28,390 bases of DNA, taken from the NCBI GenBank assembly GCA_964559835.1, contig CAZLJE010000050.1, positions 1 to 28,390 of the forward strand, given 5' to 3'. Positions 7,876-16,200 of this stretch are shown here, piece by piece. The notes below the pieces were generated by a model, which had not been told where the DNA came from, made no database searches, and saw nothing but the letters and a program-made list of their open reading frames with translations. Within the stretch, counting starts at the first letter, position 1. Each line of letters starts with the position of its first letter. This DNA is from DAISJI01 sp964559835 (GTDB lineage: Bacteria; Acidobacteriota; Terriglobia; Terriglobales; Acidobacteriaceae). The translations under genes were made by a program, and so were the position numbers.

Positions 7876-7904
7876 TTGACTTCGCCGCGCCCGGTTCCTA
7901 TGCT
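7876..7904 (+). promoter_or_regulatory. Sigma70-type promoter for ubiX
   Basis: TTGACT (7876-7881) and TATGCT (7899-7904) are spaced by exactly 17 bp, predicting a start near 7911 and a leader of about 110 nt. The first part of that leader (7916-7948) would form a GC hairpin. Confidence 0.6.
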
Positions 7905-7915
7905 CACCGTTGCCA

Positions 7916-7948
7916 CCCCATCACGCGCAAAACCGGCGCGTGCTGGGG
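7916..7948 (+). other. 5' leader hairpin of the ubiX transcript
   Basis: CCCCA-TC-ACGCGC pairs with GCGCGT-GC-TGGGG around a 7-nt loop, a stem of about 11 bp with one symmetric internal loop. It begins within a few nucleotides of the predicted transcript start. No U tract follows, so it does not look like a terminator. A stability or regulatory element is possible. Confidence 0.45.
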
Positions 7949-8020
7949 ACCCGATCTTCTGGCCGGCACACGGCGGACCATTCCGTATCCCGCCAAACCA
8001 CTCCGGGTTCATCTATTTAG

Positions 8021-8632
8021 ATGCCAAAGCAGACGAAAGCAGAGCCGCACAACATTACCGTCGCGACTACGGGCGCGAGCGGTTCCGAGTTTTGCAGGCA
8101 ACTCCTGCGGACGCTCGATCGGGACGACCGTGTTTCCGCGGTCAATCTCATCGTTTCCGATAACGCCCTGCGCGTCATGGCGGAGGAAATTGGCATCTCC
8201 GGCCGCAGCAACATGGTCCCGCAGCTACTTGGGAAGGCGTCGAAGAAGATCGAACTGCAAAGCAATTCCAACATCGGCGCCAACGTGGCGAGCGGCAGCT
8301 ATCCGTCGGACGCGATGATCGTGATTCCCTGCTCGGTGGGAACCATGGGCCGGATCGCGAGCGGCTGGAGCAACGCGCTGATCGAGCGCGCGGCGGACGT
8401 CTGCCTGAAGCAGCAGAAGCCGCTGGTGCTCTGCTTGCGCGAGACGCCACTGAACAAGATCCACATCCGCAATATGTACAGGGCGGCCGACGCCGGGGCG
8501 ACCATCTTCCCTCTCATGCCCACGTTCTACAACCGGCCGCAGTCGGTGGAGGAAATGGCGCGTGAGTTCGCTAACCGCGTGCTGGAGCACATCGGGCTAG
8601 CGCAGGACGAGGCGTATCGGTGGAAAGGCTAG
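8021..8632 (+). CDS. ubiX: UbiX-type flavin prenyltransferase
   Basis: A 203-residue flavoprotein. UbiX joins dimethylallyl phosphate to reduced FMN to make prenylated FMN, the cofactor of UbiD-type decarboxylases. Family motifs are in order: TGASG (17-21), SNSNIGANVASGSY (81-94), IPCSVGTMGRIASG (102-115), LCLRETPLNKIHIRNM (137-152), and the C-terminal PTFYNRPQ (167-174) near the phosphate site. Length is typical. There is no Shine-Dalgarno at the ATG, but the first strand ITVATTG starts 11 residues in as usual. No ubiD gene lies in the window, so its partner must be elsewhere. The stop codon touches a heptamer-repeat hairpin. Confidence 0.93.
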   Translation: MPKQTKAEPHNITVATTGASGSEFCRQLLRTLDRDDRVSAVNLIVSDNALRVMAEEIGISGRSNMVPQLLGKASKKIELQSNSNIGANVASGSYPSDAMIVIPCSVGTMGRIASGWSNALIERAADVCLKQQKPLVLCLRETPLNKIHIRNMYRAADAGATIFPLMPTFYNRPQSVEEMAREFANRVLEHIGLAQDEAYRWKG

Positions 8633-8702
8633 TTCCGAGTTCCGAGTTTAGAGTTGCGAGTTCCTGTACCCCTTCGGAACCCGGAACTCAGAACTCGGAA
8701 CC
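8631..8702. repeat. Inverted pair of heptamer arrays, unit GTTCCGA
   Basis: The left arm 8631-8664 repeats GTTCCGA-like 7-mers, starting inside the ubiX stop codon. The right arm 8676-8702 is its inverted complement. By my alignment 22 of 27 positions pair, with an 11-nt loop. It could serve as a 3' stability hairpin for ubiX. Confidence 0.8.
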
Positions 8703-8759
8703 GCTAGCAAGTACACAGCGCGATGCTTACCACTCCGGATTCCCGCCACCACTCTCGAT

Positions 8760-8788
8760 TTGACAGTATTTTTCCCTGTTTGTTAGAT
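8760..8788 (+). promoter_or_regulatory. Sigma70-type promoter of an orphan transcript
   Basis: A perfect TTGACA (8760-8765), a 17-bp spacer, then TTAGAT (8783-8788). It points right into a spacer with no long gene on that strand, and an intrinsic terminator lies about 250 bp downstream. Confidence 0.7.
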
Positions 8789-8827
8789 TGACAACAACAC
8801 TGGGAAAGGAGGGGATCCAGCAAACGA

Positions 8828-8878
8828 ATGAGTTACGACATAGATAAATACGGCTACAGTGAGGTGGCTGAGGCTTAG
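8828..8878 (+). CDS. Possible 16-residue peptide within the orphan transcript
   Basis: ATG at 8828 opens a frame for MSYDIDKYGYSEVAEA followed by TAG. A very strong AAAGGAGG lies upstream at 8806-8813, but 15 nt from the ATG, which is longer than normal, so translation is uncertain. The peptide is acidic and Tyr-rich, with no signal or membrane segment. The stop codon lies inside the first stem of the RNA structure (8868-8903), so ribosomes translating it would disrupt that stem. Function unknown. Confidence 0.3.
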   Translation: MSYDIDKYGYSEVAEA

Positions 8879-8997
8879 AGCGTCGCTCGCTCTGGCTTCT
8901 CAGATCGGTGTACCGTAAGTCCTCATCCAGCCTGATGAGGCCGGTGGTTTGACGAAGGCGCGAACGCGACGCCTTAGCCAATTCCAACAGTTCACCG

Positions 8998-9046
8998 GCG
9001 CCCTGCGAGTCCCCTGACGGGCGGATTCGCAGGGCGCTTTACTTTT
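8998..9046 (+). terminator. Intrinsic terminator of the orphan transcript
   Basis: GCGCCCTGCGA (8998-9008) pairs perfectly with TCGCAGGGCGC (9027-9037) over 11 bp, and TTTACTTTT follows (9038-9046). The T-rich side is on the + strand, so it ends rightward transcription. Confidence 0.75.
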
Positions 9047-9047
9047 C

Positions 9048-9102
9048 AGTACCAAATGCTGAGTACTAAGTACCAAGTGCTGAGTACTAAGTACCAAGTG
9101 CT
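9048..9102. repeat. Heptamer array with 21-bp higher-order period
   Basis: Nearly eight consecutive 7-mers: AGTACCA, AATGCTG, AGTACTA, AGTACCA, AGTGCTG, AGTACTA, AGTACCA, AGTGCT. Every third unit is the same, so the repeat is really 21 bp. The leftward NUDIX gene ends inside it: its TAG is at 9087-9089 and its last codons (Leu-Gly-Thr) are array sequence. Confidence 0.9.
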
Positions 9103-9518
9103 TTCCGGATGACTTTCCTCGCGGTTTCCGCAACCTCGTAATTCTCCAGTTCCTGCGGCATGATCCACTTGGCCTGCACCGCGTCGCCGCCGGCGCGCAG
9201 CTCTCCTCCGAGCAGGCGACAGGCAAAGTCGATGAGAACGTAGTGATAACGAATGCGTCCGTCAGGCTCGGCGTAAATAGCGTCAAATACTTCCAAGACC
9301 TCACCGGCTTCGACGGTGAGTCCGGTTTCTTCCAAAGCTTCGCGAGCCGCGCATTGACGGAGCGTTTCGCCGATCTCCAGAGCCCCGCCCGGAATGGACC
9401 ATTGTCCTTTCAGCGGTTCCGTCCCGCGCTGCACGATGACCACGCGCCCTTCGTGCACGATCACGGCGCCGACTCCTACCAGCGGACGGTCTGGATAATC
9501 ACGGCGAAAACCAGCCAT
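9087..9518 (-). CDS. NUDIX hydrolase (ADP-ribose pyrophosphatase-like)
   Basis: A 143-residue single-domain NUDIX protein, expected to hydrolyse a nucleoside diphosphate linked to another moiety in the cytosol. The complete NUDIX box is present: Gly45, Glu51, Arg59-Glu60, Glu63-Glu64 and Gly66 (GALEIGETLRQCAAREALEE). The WSIPGG lead-in and GVGAVIV first strand are typical of ADP-ribose-type or broad-specificity members. The substrate cannot be assigned. No Shine-Dalgarno is visible; a heptamer array abuts the ATG directly, and another contains the stop. A terminator at 9549-9580 separates it from the operon upstream, so its own promoter must lie in the repeat-rich 97-bp gap or it depends on read-through. 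Confidence 0.92.
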   Translation of the reverse strand: MAGFRRDYPDRPLVGVGAVIVHEGRVVIVQRGTEPLKGQWSIPGGALEIGETLRQCAAREALEETGLTVEAGEVLEVFDAIYAEPDGRIRYHYVLIDFACRLLGGELRAGGDAVQAKWIMPQELENYEVAETARKVIRKALGT

Positions 9519-9610
9519 TAGCTATTAGCTTTTAGCTGTTAGCTCCTGAAAAAGCAAAAGCGCGCAGGCGAGCCCGCGCGGAGATTTTGCTAAAGGCTAA
9601 GAGCTAAGGA
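9518..9610. repeat. Inverted heptamer arrays, unit TTAGCTN, around a terminator
   Basis: The left arm 9518-9544 has TTAGCTA, TTAGCTT, TTAGCTG, TTAGCT. The right arm 9589-9610 has the inverse (GCTAAAG, GCTAAGA, GCTAAGG). Between them is a GC hairpin flanked by A and T tracts. The arms abut the NUDIX start codon on one side and lie 5 bp from the stop of the 9616-10158 gene on the other. Confidence 0.85.
9549..9580 (-). terminator. Intrinsic terminator of the beta-barrel/cyclase/FecR operon
   Basis: Read leftward, a GC hairpin (9562-9579) is followed by CTTTTGCTTTTT (complement of 9549-9560). It lies about 40 bp after the last gene of the operon and would be extended by the pairing of the heptamer arms. 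Confidence 0.65.
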
Positions 9611-9615
9611 CTTCT

Positions 9616-10158
9616 TTACGAGAATATCCCGCGCGGGTTCACGTCCACGATCTTCCATCCCTTGCGCCCGCGTTCCAGCTCGAACTTGAGCTGGCCGTTG
9701 CGCCGCTGCGGGCTACCGTTGCCCCTGGGGATCTCCTCCATCTCCCAGTCGACGAGTACGACGGCCTTGCCGCCTTCGACGCTGCTGTTGGAGATGCGGT
9801 AGTGGACGCGGAAGGAATCGTAACGGTTGAACAGCGCCTGGATCTGATCCTCAAAGCTCAGGTAGCCGTCCATCTTGTCCTGGTCGAAGGCGCCGAGCAT
9901 GAGGCGCTGGCTGTGCCCTTCGAGGCCGTCGCGCACCTGTCCGAGGACGTCGTTCGCCACCGCTTGCGAGAAGACCTCGGTGTTCACTTCGTCCTTGGGA
10001 GCGCTCTTATCTTTTTTCTTCTTGTCCTTCCTATCTTTCTTGTCGGTCTGGTCCTGGCTCGGCGGATTCTGCTGGCTAGTGTCGCCGCTCGACTGCTGGC
10101 GCGCGAACGCGGGAATGGTTAAAGCGAGGAGCAGAAGGACTGGGACCAGCTTGCGCAT
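9616..10158 (-). CDS. Exported Lys-rich protein with NTF2-like C-terminal domain
   Basis: A 180-residue protein with a clean signal peptide (MRKLVPVLLLLALTIPAFA) and GAGGAG upstream of the ATG. Residues 20-60 are a disordered linker of Gln/Ser/Asp followed by a strongly basic run (KKDRKDKKKKDKSAPK). Residues about 65-180 have the pattern of a SnoaL/NTF2-like domain: a helical start, then strands FRVHYRISNSSVEGGKAVVLVDWEM and LKFELERGRKGWKIVDVNP. The phrase KGWKIVD closely resembles KGWRIVD in the NTF2-like segment of the preceding giant protein (near residue 716), which suggests a shared fold and perhaps interaction. It is the last gene of the four-gene operon. The function is unknown; the basic run could contact acidic envelope polymers or phospholipid. 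Confidence 0.72.
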   Translation of the reverse strand: MRKLVPVLLLLALTIPAFARQQSSGDTSQQNPPSQDQTDKKDRKDKKKKDKSAPKDEVNTEVFSQAVANDVLGQVRDGLEGHSQRLMLGAFDQDKMDGYLSFEDQIQALFNRYDSFRVHYRISNSSVEGGKAVVLVDWEMEEIPRGNGSPQRRNGQLKFELERGRKGWKIVDVNPRGIFS

Positions 10159-10195
10159 CGGAATCTCCTCATCCTGAGATGCTGGTTGAAGGCGT

Positions 10196-10253
10196 CAGGC
10201 TTCAGGTATCAGGTGTCAGGATCGAATACCTGACGCCTGAAACCTGAAGCCTG
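10196..10253. repeat. Inverted pair of heptamer arrays, unit TTCAGGT
   Basis: The left arm (10196-10220) and right arm (10229-10253) are complementary at 23 of 25 positions with an 8-nt loop. An extra unit precedes the left arm from 10191. The right arm ends 2 bp before the stop codon of the giant gene (10256). It fills the gap between two genes of one operon. No U tract follows on the minus strand, so it is not a standard terminator. Confidence 0.88.
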
Positions 10254-10255
10254 TT

Positions 10256-13200
10256 TTACATTCCCGGCACGTTCAGCACGATGAACACAGTCGCGTGCGT
10301 GCCGTTGCCGGTGAGATCACCAGGGCCGGCAGGTGCGGACGAATCTCCCATGTTCCGCATCACGCGCGCAGCGCTCGCCCGGAACAGCGCCTGTGCCTTG
10401 GCATCCAACTGCGCCGGATTGCGCACCGACTCGACATTGACCACGGCCGTGTTGCCGTTCGGCAACTGCACCGAGTAGCTGTGTCCCGAGATGCCGGCAG
10501 CCTGCGCATTGTAAGCCGCTTCGGAGCGTGAGGACCGGCGCGTGGTAGCGAACGATGCCCCCACATCGCTGACGCCCGAGAGCGACTCGAGGCTGAGCAG
10601 CGACTTCGCGAGGTCGCCGATCGTGATCTCCAGGTCGGCACTGCCGCAGGGCATGGTGCCGCCGCTGGAAAGCCGCAGCCCAACACAGGCGCCGTCCTCG
10701 AGTTCGATCAGGATGCGTTGCGAACCGCTCGCGACCGCCGTCCCTATGCCGCTGGCGGAACCGCCGCCGCGCACAGTCAGGTGGCTGATCGCAGCCGATT
10801 TCTCAAGCGCGGTTTTCTGTTTTGTCAGGTGCTGCGGATCGACAACGACCGCTGCCTGCAATGGGACGGTGCCGACCAACGCCGAATCGCCGGAGGTGGA
10901 ATCCTCGGCCGTCCTGCCCTTCGCTGCCGGACGGCGTACGTCCGAACTCACCATGCGGCGGAGCACCTCGGCCGTTGCGGTCCATGACAGCCCTCCGAGC
11001 ACCGTGTGTCCCCTGGGCACGTCGAAGGTGTCGCTCGCGACGATGATGCCGTTGATCTGAAGGGCGATGGGCAACGCTTTTGCATCAGCATCGCCAGGAT
11101 TCGACGCGCGGAATTGCACCTGGACGGCGTCGCCGACCTTCGGCATCGACGGCGTAAAGCTCACGTCGGACGCGGAAATGTGCACGTCCGACCCGGCGCT
11201 CGCGGCAGGAGACGCGATGCTGGCCAGCGGCGAAATACCACCCACGGCACTCCGGCTCCAGCTTCCACGGACCATGCTGTAGCCGCGCGCCGATGCCACT
11301 GCGCCGCAGAAGTTCTGCCCCAGCGATACGTCGAAGTAGAACGGGAAATACTTGGTGGCGGTCGAAGTACCGTTGCTGATCGTGACCGCCAGGAAGTATG
11401 GCGAGACTCCGTCTTTTGCCTGCGTGTTCGTGAGCGTGAACGTGACCGGACTGTATCCACCGGAATAGCTCAGGGTGCCGCTCGGATTCGAGAAGCTCAG
11501 CGGGCTGGCGCCGACCGCCGAGTGATTGCCGTCTTCCCACTGGTAGCTCAAGCTGGATGCGTTGAATCCGCCCAACGACGTCCACTGCACGCTCAGTTGC
11601 AAGGGCGTGCCGTTGAAGGGGACGCCAGTGCAGGAGTTGGCGCCGGTGTTCGCGGTAACATCGAGATCGCCCACATTGATGCTAAAGGGAACGACCGTAC
11701 CGACCGGATCGGGTGATTGCGACGTCGAAGGCCGTGCCACGTTATGTTGCACGCCGTTGATGCCGATGGCGTATCCACTGGCTGGGCCGGTCGCGATGTT
11801 CCCTGCCGGATCAGTCGCCGCGGCGACACGCAACACCAGCGGCGTGTTCGTCGCAATAGCCGAGGTCGGACCCAACGGCGTCGTCTCGGTGTTCACCGCA
11901 TCGTGGATCGCGAGATCGGCAACTCCGGCGCAGGACGTCTGCTGGCCATTGAGCGGGTTCGTACAGGTCATCGTCAGCGTTACGGAGAACTGCTCCGATA
12001 GCCCGCCGTTGATCTGCACGGTGCTGCCGGTCGTCCCGTTGCAAGAGGTTCCGGAGCAGTTGTTCGCCGACGACGCGAGCAACGCGTTCGCGCCGCCGGT
12101 TCCGGTGTTCACCTGCAATGGGACCGTCGCCTGGCGGCGCGTCGTCGTGCCGGTGACAGCGTCTGTAAGTGTGATGATCAGCTGCGCGAAGTACGGCCCA
12201 GGCTGGAGCGTGCCGTTCGAGGTGGCGACGGTTGCACATAACGTTGAGTTCGCCGGTACGAGCACATCGCCGCACGCGATATCCGGCGGGACTGCGAAAT
12301 TACTCATGGTGAACGACGAACTCACCTGCCCCTGGCTGGGCACGAAATTCAGTCCGGGATAATTGGCAGAAGACGACCCGTCGACCGCACCGGTAAAGAA
12401 CACACTCGCGCTTCCGCCGCTCGCGCTGGTGATCACCTGGACGGGCGTCGCCTGGTTCACTGCCACGTGCCAGTTCGCCATCGGCACGGAGATCGCGAAC
12501 GAGTTGTTGGTGTAATTCGTCTCGCCGTTCGGTTGGGGCTGGACGCGCACGCGCCCGGAGACGGTCTGCGGTCCGAATGCCGAGTTGCCGTGGACGTCGG
12601 GGGCGACGGCGTGCACGGTGATGGTCTGCGAAGCACCCGGCGCCAGGATTCTTAATTGGTTCGCCGAATCGAAGTTGTTGCTGCCCGCGACGAATCCGTT
12701 CACTTCCACCGTGACCGTTTCTCCGCCCACCGTCGAACTCGAGCCGTTGTTCTGTACCGTGACGCTCCAATCGACACCCTGACCATCGATCCAGGGCGCG
12801 CCCGAGAAGTTGAACGACGGCGTTGCCGATAGCACCGCCAGGTCCGCCAAGCCGATCGCCTTCACATAGAGCGTGTAGGAGATCGAGAGCGATGGGTTGG
12901 TATTCGGCAGTTGCGCCGTGAGCACCATCGGAGTGACGACAGTGGTCGCCGATGTCGACGCCGACACCGTCAGGTCGAAGGTCCCGTTCGCCAGGATCGA
13001 AGTGGTCGGATTGACATTCGTCGTGAAACCAACCACCGAGGTCGGCGGTATGAGCGTTGCCGTTCCGCTGAACGCCGCGCCCGAGAGCTTGAGGCTTACG
13101 TCCGCCGGCGTCGTGTTGCCCATTTGGATCTCCAGCGGATTATTCGCGTCATTGAGGAACAGGTTGGTCGAGACGATGGACGGGCTCATCACCAAGAACG

Positions 13201-16200
13201 GCTCCACCGCAGGACGGGTGACGCCGTGGTTCGCGCCGGTGATCGTCGCGCCGAAAGCTCCCACCGGCGTTGATCCGGAAGCAGTGACGGTGAAGGCCGC
13301 CGTGCCGCCGTTCGAGGCAGAAGTGATGGACGGCAAATACGTTACGCCGGTGTACGCGCCGGACGCGGATAGCGAGACCGGGTACGGCGTCGTCCCGAAT
13401 GTTGTCACCAGCACGGTGAAGACCTGGCTCGTGCCGGGCAGGATATTCTGCGGCGAGAGCGCGTTCTGCACGGTGACGACGAAGTCGGTCACGTCGAACC
13501 CAAGGCTCAGCGTGTCGTCGGCCGTGCTGCTCTGCGCGATTGCGGTCGTCAGCGTCACGGTGCCGGTAAAACTGCCGGGCACCATGCCATTGAAATTCGC
13601 CGGCATGCTCGCGGTGACGCTCTGCCCTGCGGCGGGCGCGGCCACGGTCGTGGTCGGATTCCCTCCGCCCTGGCAAGACGTCGTGTCATTCGGATTTGAC
13701 GGCACGCAGGTCGCCACGGTCGTGATCGAGCCGGTCGGTGAAGCATTGCCTACGTTCTGGATGACGGCGACCACGCTCGTGCTCTCGCCCACCTGTAAAG
13801 CGTTCGCGCCCGTATAGGGTGCGGTGTGGCTGGCGAAAGTAACGCTGGTGATGATGTAGTTCGGCTGTCCTGCGTTGTTGTACTTGGCAGCGAACGAGTA
13901 GATGCCGGACGTAATGTTAGCGAACAGCCCGGTGCCGGTCGCGGCCGTGAAACTCGTCTGGATGTTCCACGTCAAAGTTCCACCGTTCGCGCCGGTGATG
14001 GTCTGCGGGTTCGCGCTGGTGGTGGTCACGCCCGACGGAAGAACGAGGGTGTAACTTCCAGGGACATTCACGGTGACGATCAATGCTTGCGCAGCTCCGC
14101 CCGAGATCAGCGAGGGAATCACGGTCTGCGTGAACGCGGGTGCTGTGACCGAGTAAGTCGCCGTGAGCGAGACCGGGATGCCGGCGTTTGCGGTGACAGT
14201 CAGGGTCTGGTTGGCGCCGGCGGTGGCAGCGAATCCAGCGACCAGATTCCACGTGACGTTCCCCGCCGCCGCGACGGTCTGCGTCAAAGGATCTGCCGTC
14301 GTGATGCCGGTCGGCAACGTGATCGTGACCGACGCACCGGCCGAAACGCTGACCGTCAGCGCGCCAGCCGCTCCGCCGACTTGCAGCGCCGGCGACGCAA
14401 CTTGGGCCAACTTTACCGGTGTGCCGAGAATGAGTTCCTCGGTCGCCGTGTTGTCGTCGTAGCGGGTCTCTCCCGTGGCGGACGGGTTCACGTTCGCGAC
14501 GACGCTGAATTTCGTGCCCGGCGCCAGTGTCGGAACGTTCAGGCTCGCCTGCACCGTGGCCGAACCGCCGGTCGCCAGCGGCACGGGCAGCGGAACATCG
14601 ACTCCAGTGCCGATGACGGCGTTCGTGCTGTCGCGCAATTCGAAATGAACGACGGTCGCGGACGAGAAATCGGCAGCGCCCGTGTTCTGGATGAACGCGG
14701 TGAAACTCTGCGCTCCGGGCGGGACGGGCGGATCGACGCTCGTTCCGCTGGCATAGCTGGGGAACACAGCGGTGACCACCAGGTTCGGCTGCGCGCTATC
14801 GGTGACGATCGGCCCCGGCGGCGCCGTGCCGTTGTCGCCCTGAAAATCAACGATCCTCCAGCCCTTCCCGGGCTGGCGCACCATGCGCGTGGACAACTGC
14901 TCGGTGCGCACCAGTTCGATGGTCGGATCGCTCTTAAACCGGAACTTCTGCGCCCAGTCGGCGCGCACGGTGGCGTCGTTGCAGGTGACGTTCGATTGCG
15001 ATACGACCGTGTTGATGATCACCGACGACAGCAGCGGAAAAGTAGTCTGGATGTTCTGCTGCAAGGCAGTGAAGCCCGAATACCCCGTCTCGTCGAAGTA
15101 CGTGAGGAAATTGTTCTGCTGCAGGCCCATGTACGCCTGGGCCAGGTTCCGCACCACCGTCGGCGGATCGTCATAGGTCGGCGGCAGCACGTGGACCTTA
15201 ACATCCATTGCCGAGGCAGTGTTGTTGGTGTCGGTCACGGTGATGCGCGCGATGTAATCGCCCGGCACGAGATTGCAGGTCGGGAATGCGAAGTCGGCGC
15301 TGGTCGACGTGTAGCCGGAGAGCGGGTTGCATCCAGCCGTAGCAGTGCCCGGCAGGGGCACGCCGAACTGCCCCGGTTTGTACGACGAATCGCACAGCAC
15401 CCAGTTGTAGGAGGCGATGCTCGCACCGCCCAGCGCCTTGGAACTGGAGGCATCCAGTGCGCTGACGCCGGGACCGCCGAACGCCGCGCCCAGGTCAATC
15501 GAGCGCTCGAAGGAGTTCACCTTCGGCTCGGGCCGGTTCGACGCGGCAATGATCGTCTGCAGGAACGTCTGCTGCGTCTGCGCGATGTTCGTGTTGACCG
15601 TGCTGACGACGGACTTGAGGTTGCTGGTGATCGCGGTAAAGGTATTGCCCAGCGAGCCGTTGATGGAATTAAAAAGCGCCTGGAGCGCGTCGTTGAACTG
15701 CTGGTCGGGCGCGCCGTCGGGATGCCGCTGCAGCAGCGCCTGGTAGATCGCGTTGTACTGTTGCTCGAACGTGGATCCCGCCTGCAACACCGCGCTATCG
15801 ATCTGCTGACCGGCAGTGGTGATGGCGTCCTGCATCATGCTTACCTGGCTGGTGAATGCCGATGACGCATTGCTGATGTTGACGTTGGCCTGGTTATTCT
15901 GCTGCAACTGCTGCAACGCCTGGTCGGCCTCCTGTTGCACCGCGGCAATATAGGACGACAGGCTTCCGCGCGTGGTCTGGCCTTCCTGCGTAATCTGGTC
16001 GACGTATGGTTTCTTGAGGTCACCGGATTGCGCGGCTACCGGAGGCGCCATGACGGTGAACATTGCCGCCGAGGCCGCGCCGCTGTTCTTGCTCAACGTG
16101 ATCATCTGCGGACCGGGCTGCGCATTCGCCGCGACGACGACGTGCACCGTGACCGAAGTGTCGGTCGGAGTGCCGACGAGCGTGGTCGTCAAACCTGTGC

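Larger units (their letters stand above)
8795..9046 (+). ncRNA. Candidate structured small RNA (about 250 nt)
   Basis: The segment lies between the promoter at 8760-8788 and the terminator at 8998-9046. Predicted stems: CTGAG..AGAGCG/CGCTCT..CTCAG (8868-8903), CGGT/ACCG (8906-8915), CCTCATC/GATGAGG (8921-8940), AAGGCG/CGCCTT (8955-8975), and a long-range GCCGGTG/CACCGGC pairing (8940-8946 with 8993-8999). The long-range stem shares two nucleotides with the base of the terminator, so the two could compete. A 16-codon frame near the 5' end may make this a dual-function or leader RNA. I do not recognise the class. A rightward leader is unlikely because the next gene is on the other strand. Confidence 0.5.

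Noticed and set aside
8931..8975. Hammerhead ribozyme-like CTGATGAG ... CGAA
   Set aside because: CTGATGAG is part of the simple CCTCATC/GATGAGG hairpin. No stem II can form between it and the following GAA, and the GAAA core is missing.
8727..8987. Leftward 86-codon open frame over the orphan transcript
   Set aside because: It starts with TTG, has no family resemblance, and lies opposite a good promoter, structured stems and a terminator.
10196..10253. Heptamer hairpin as an intrinsic terminator of the FecR gene
   Set aside because: No U tract follows on the minus strand, and the last operon gene lies just downstream with a proper terminator of its own.
8631..10253. CRISPR array
   Set aside because: The repeats are 7 bp without spacers and there are no cas genes.
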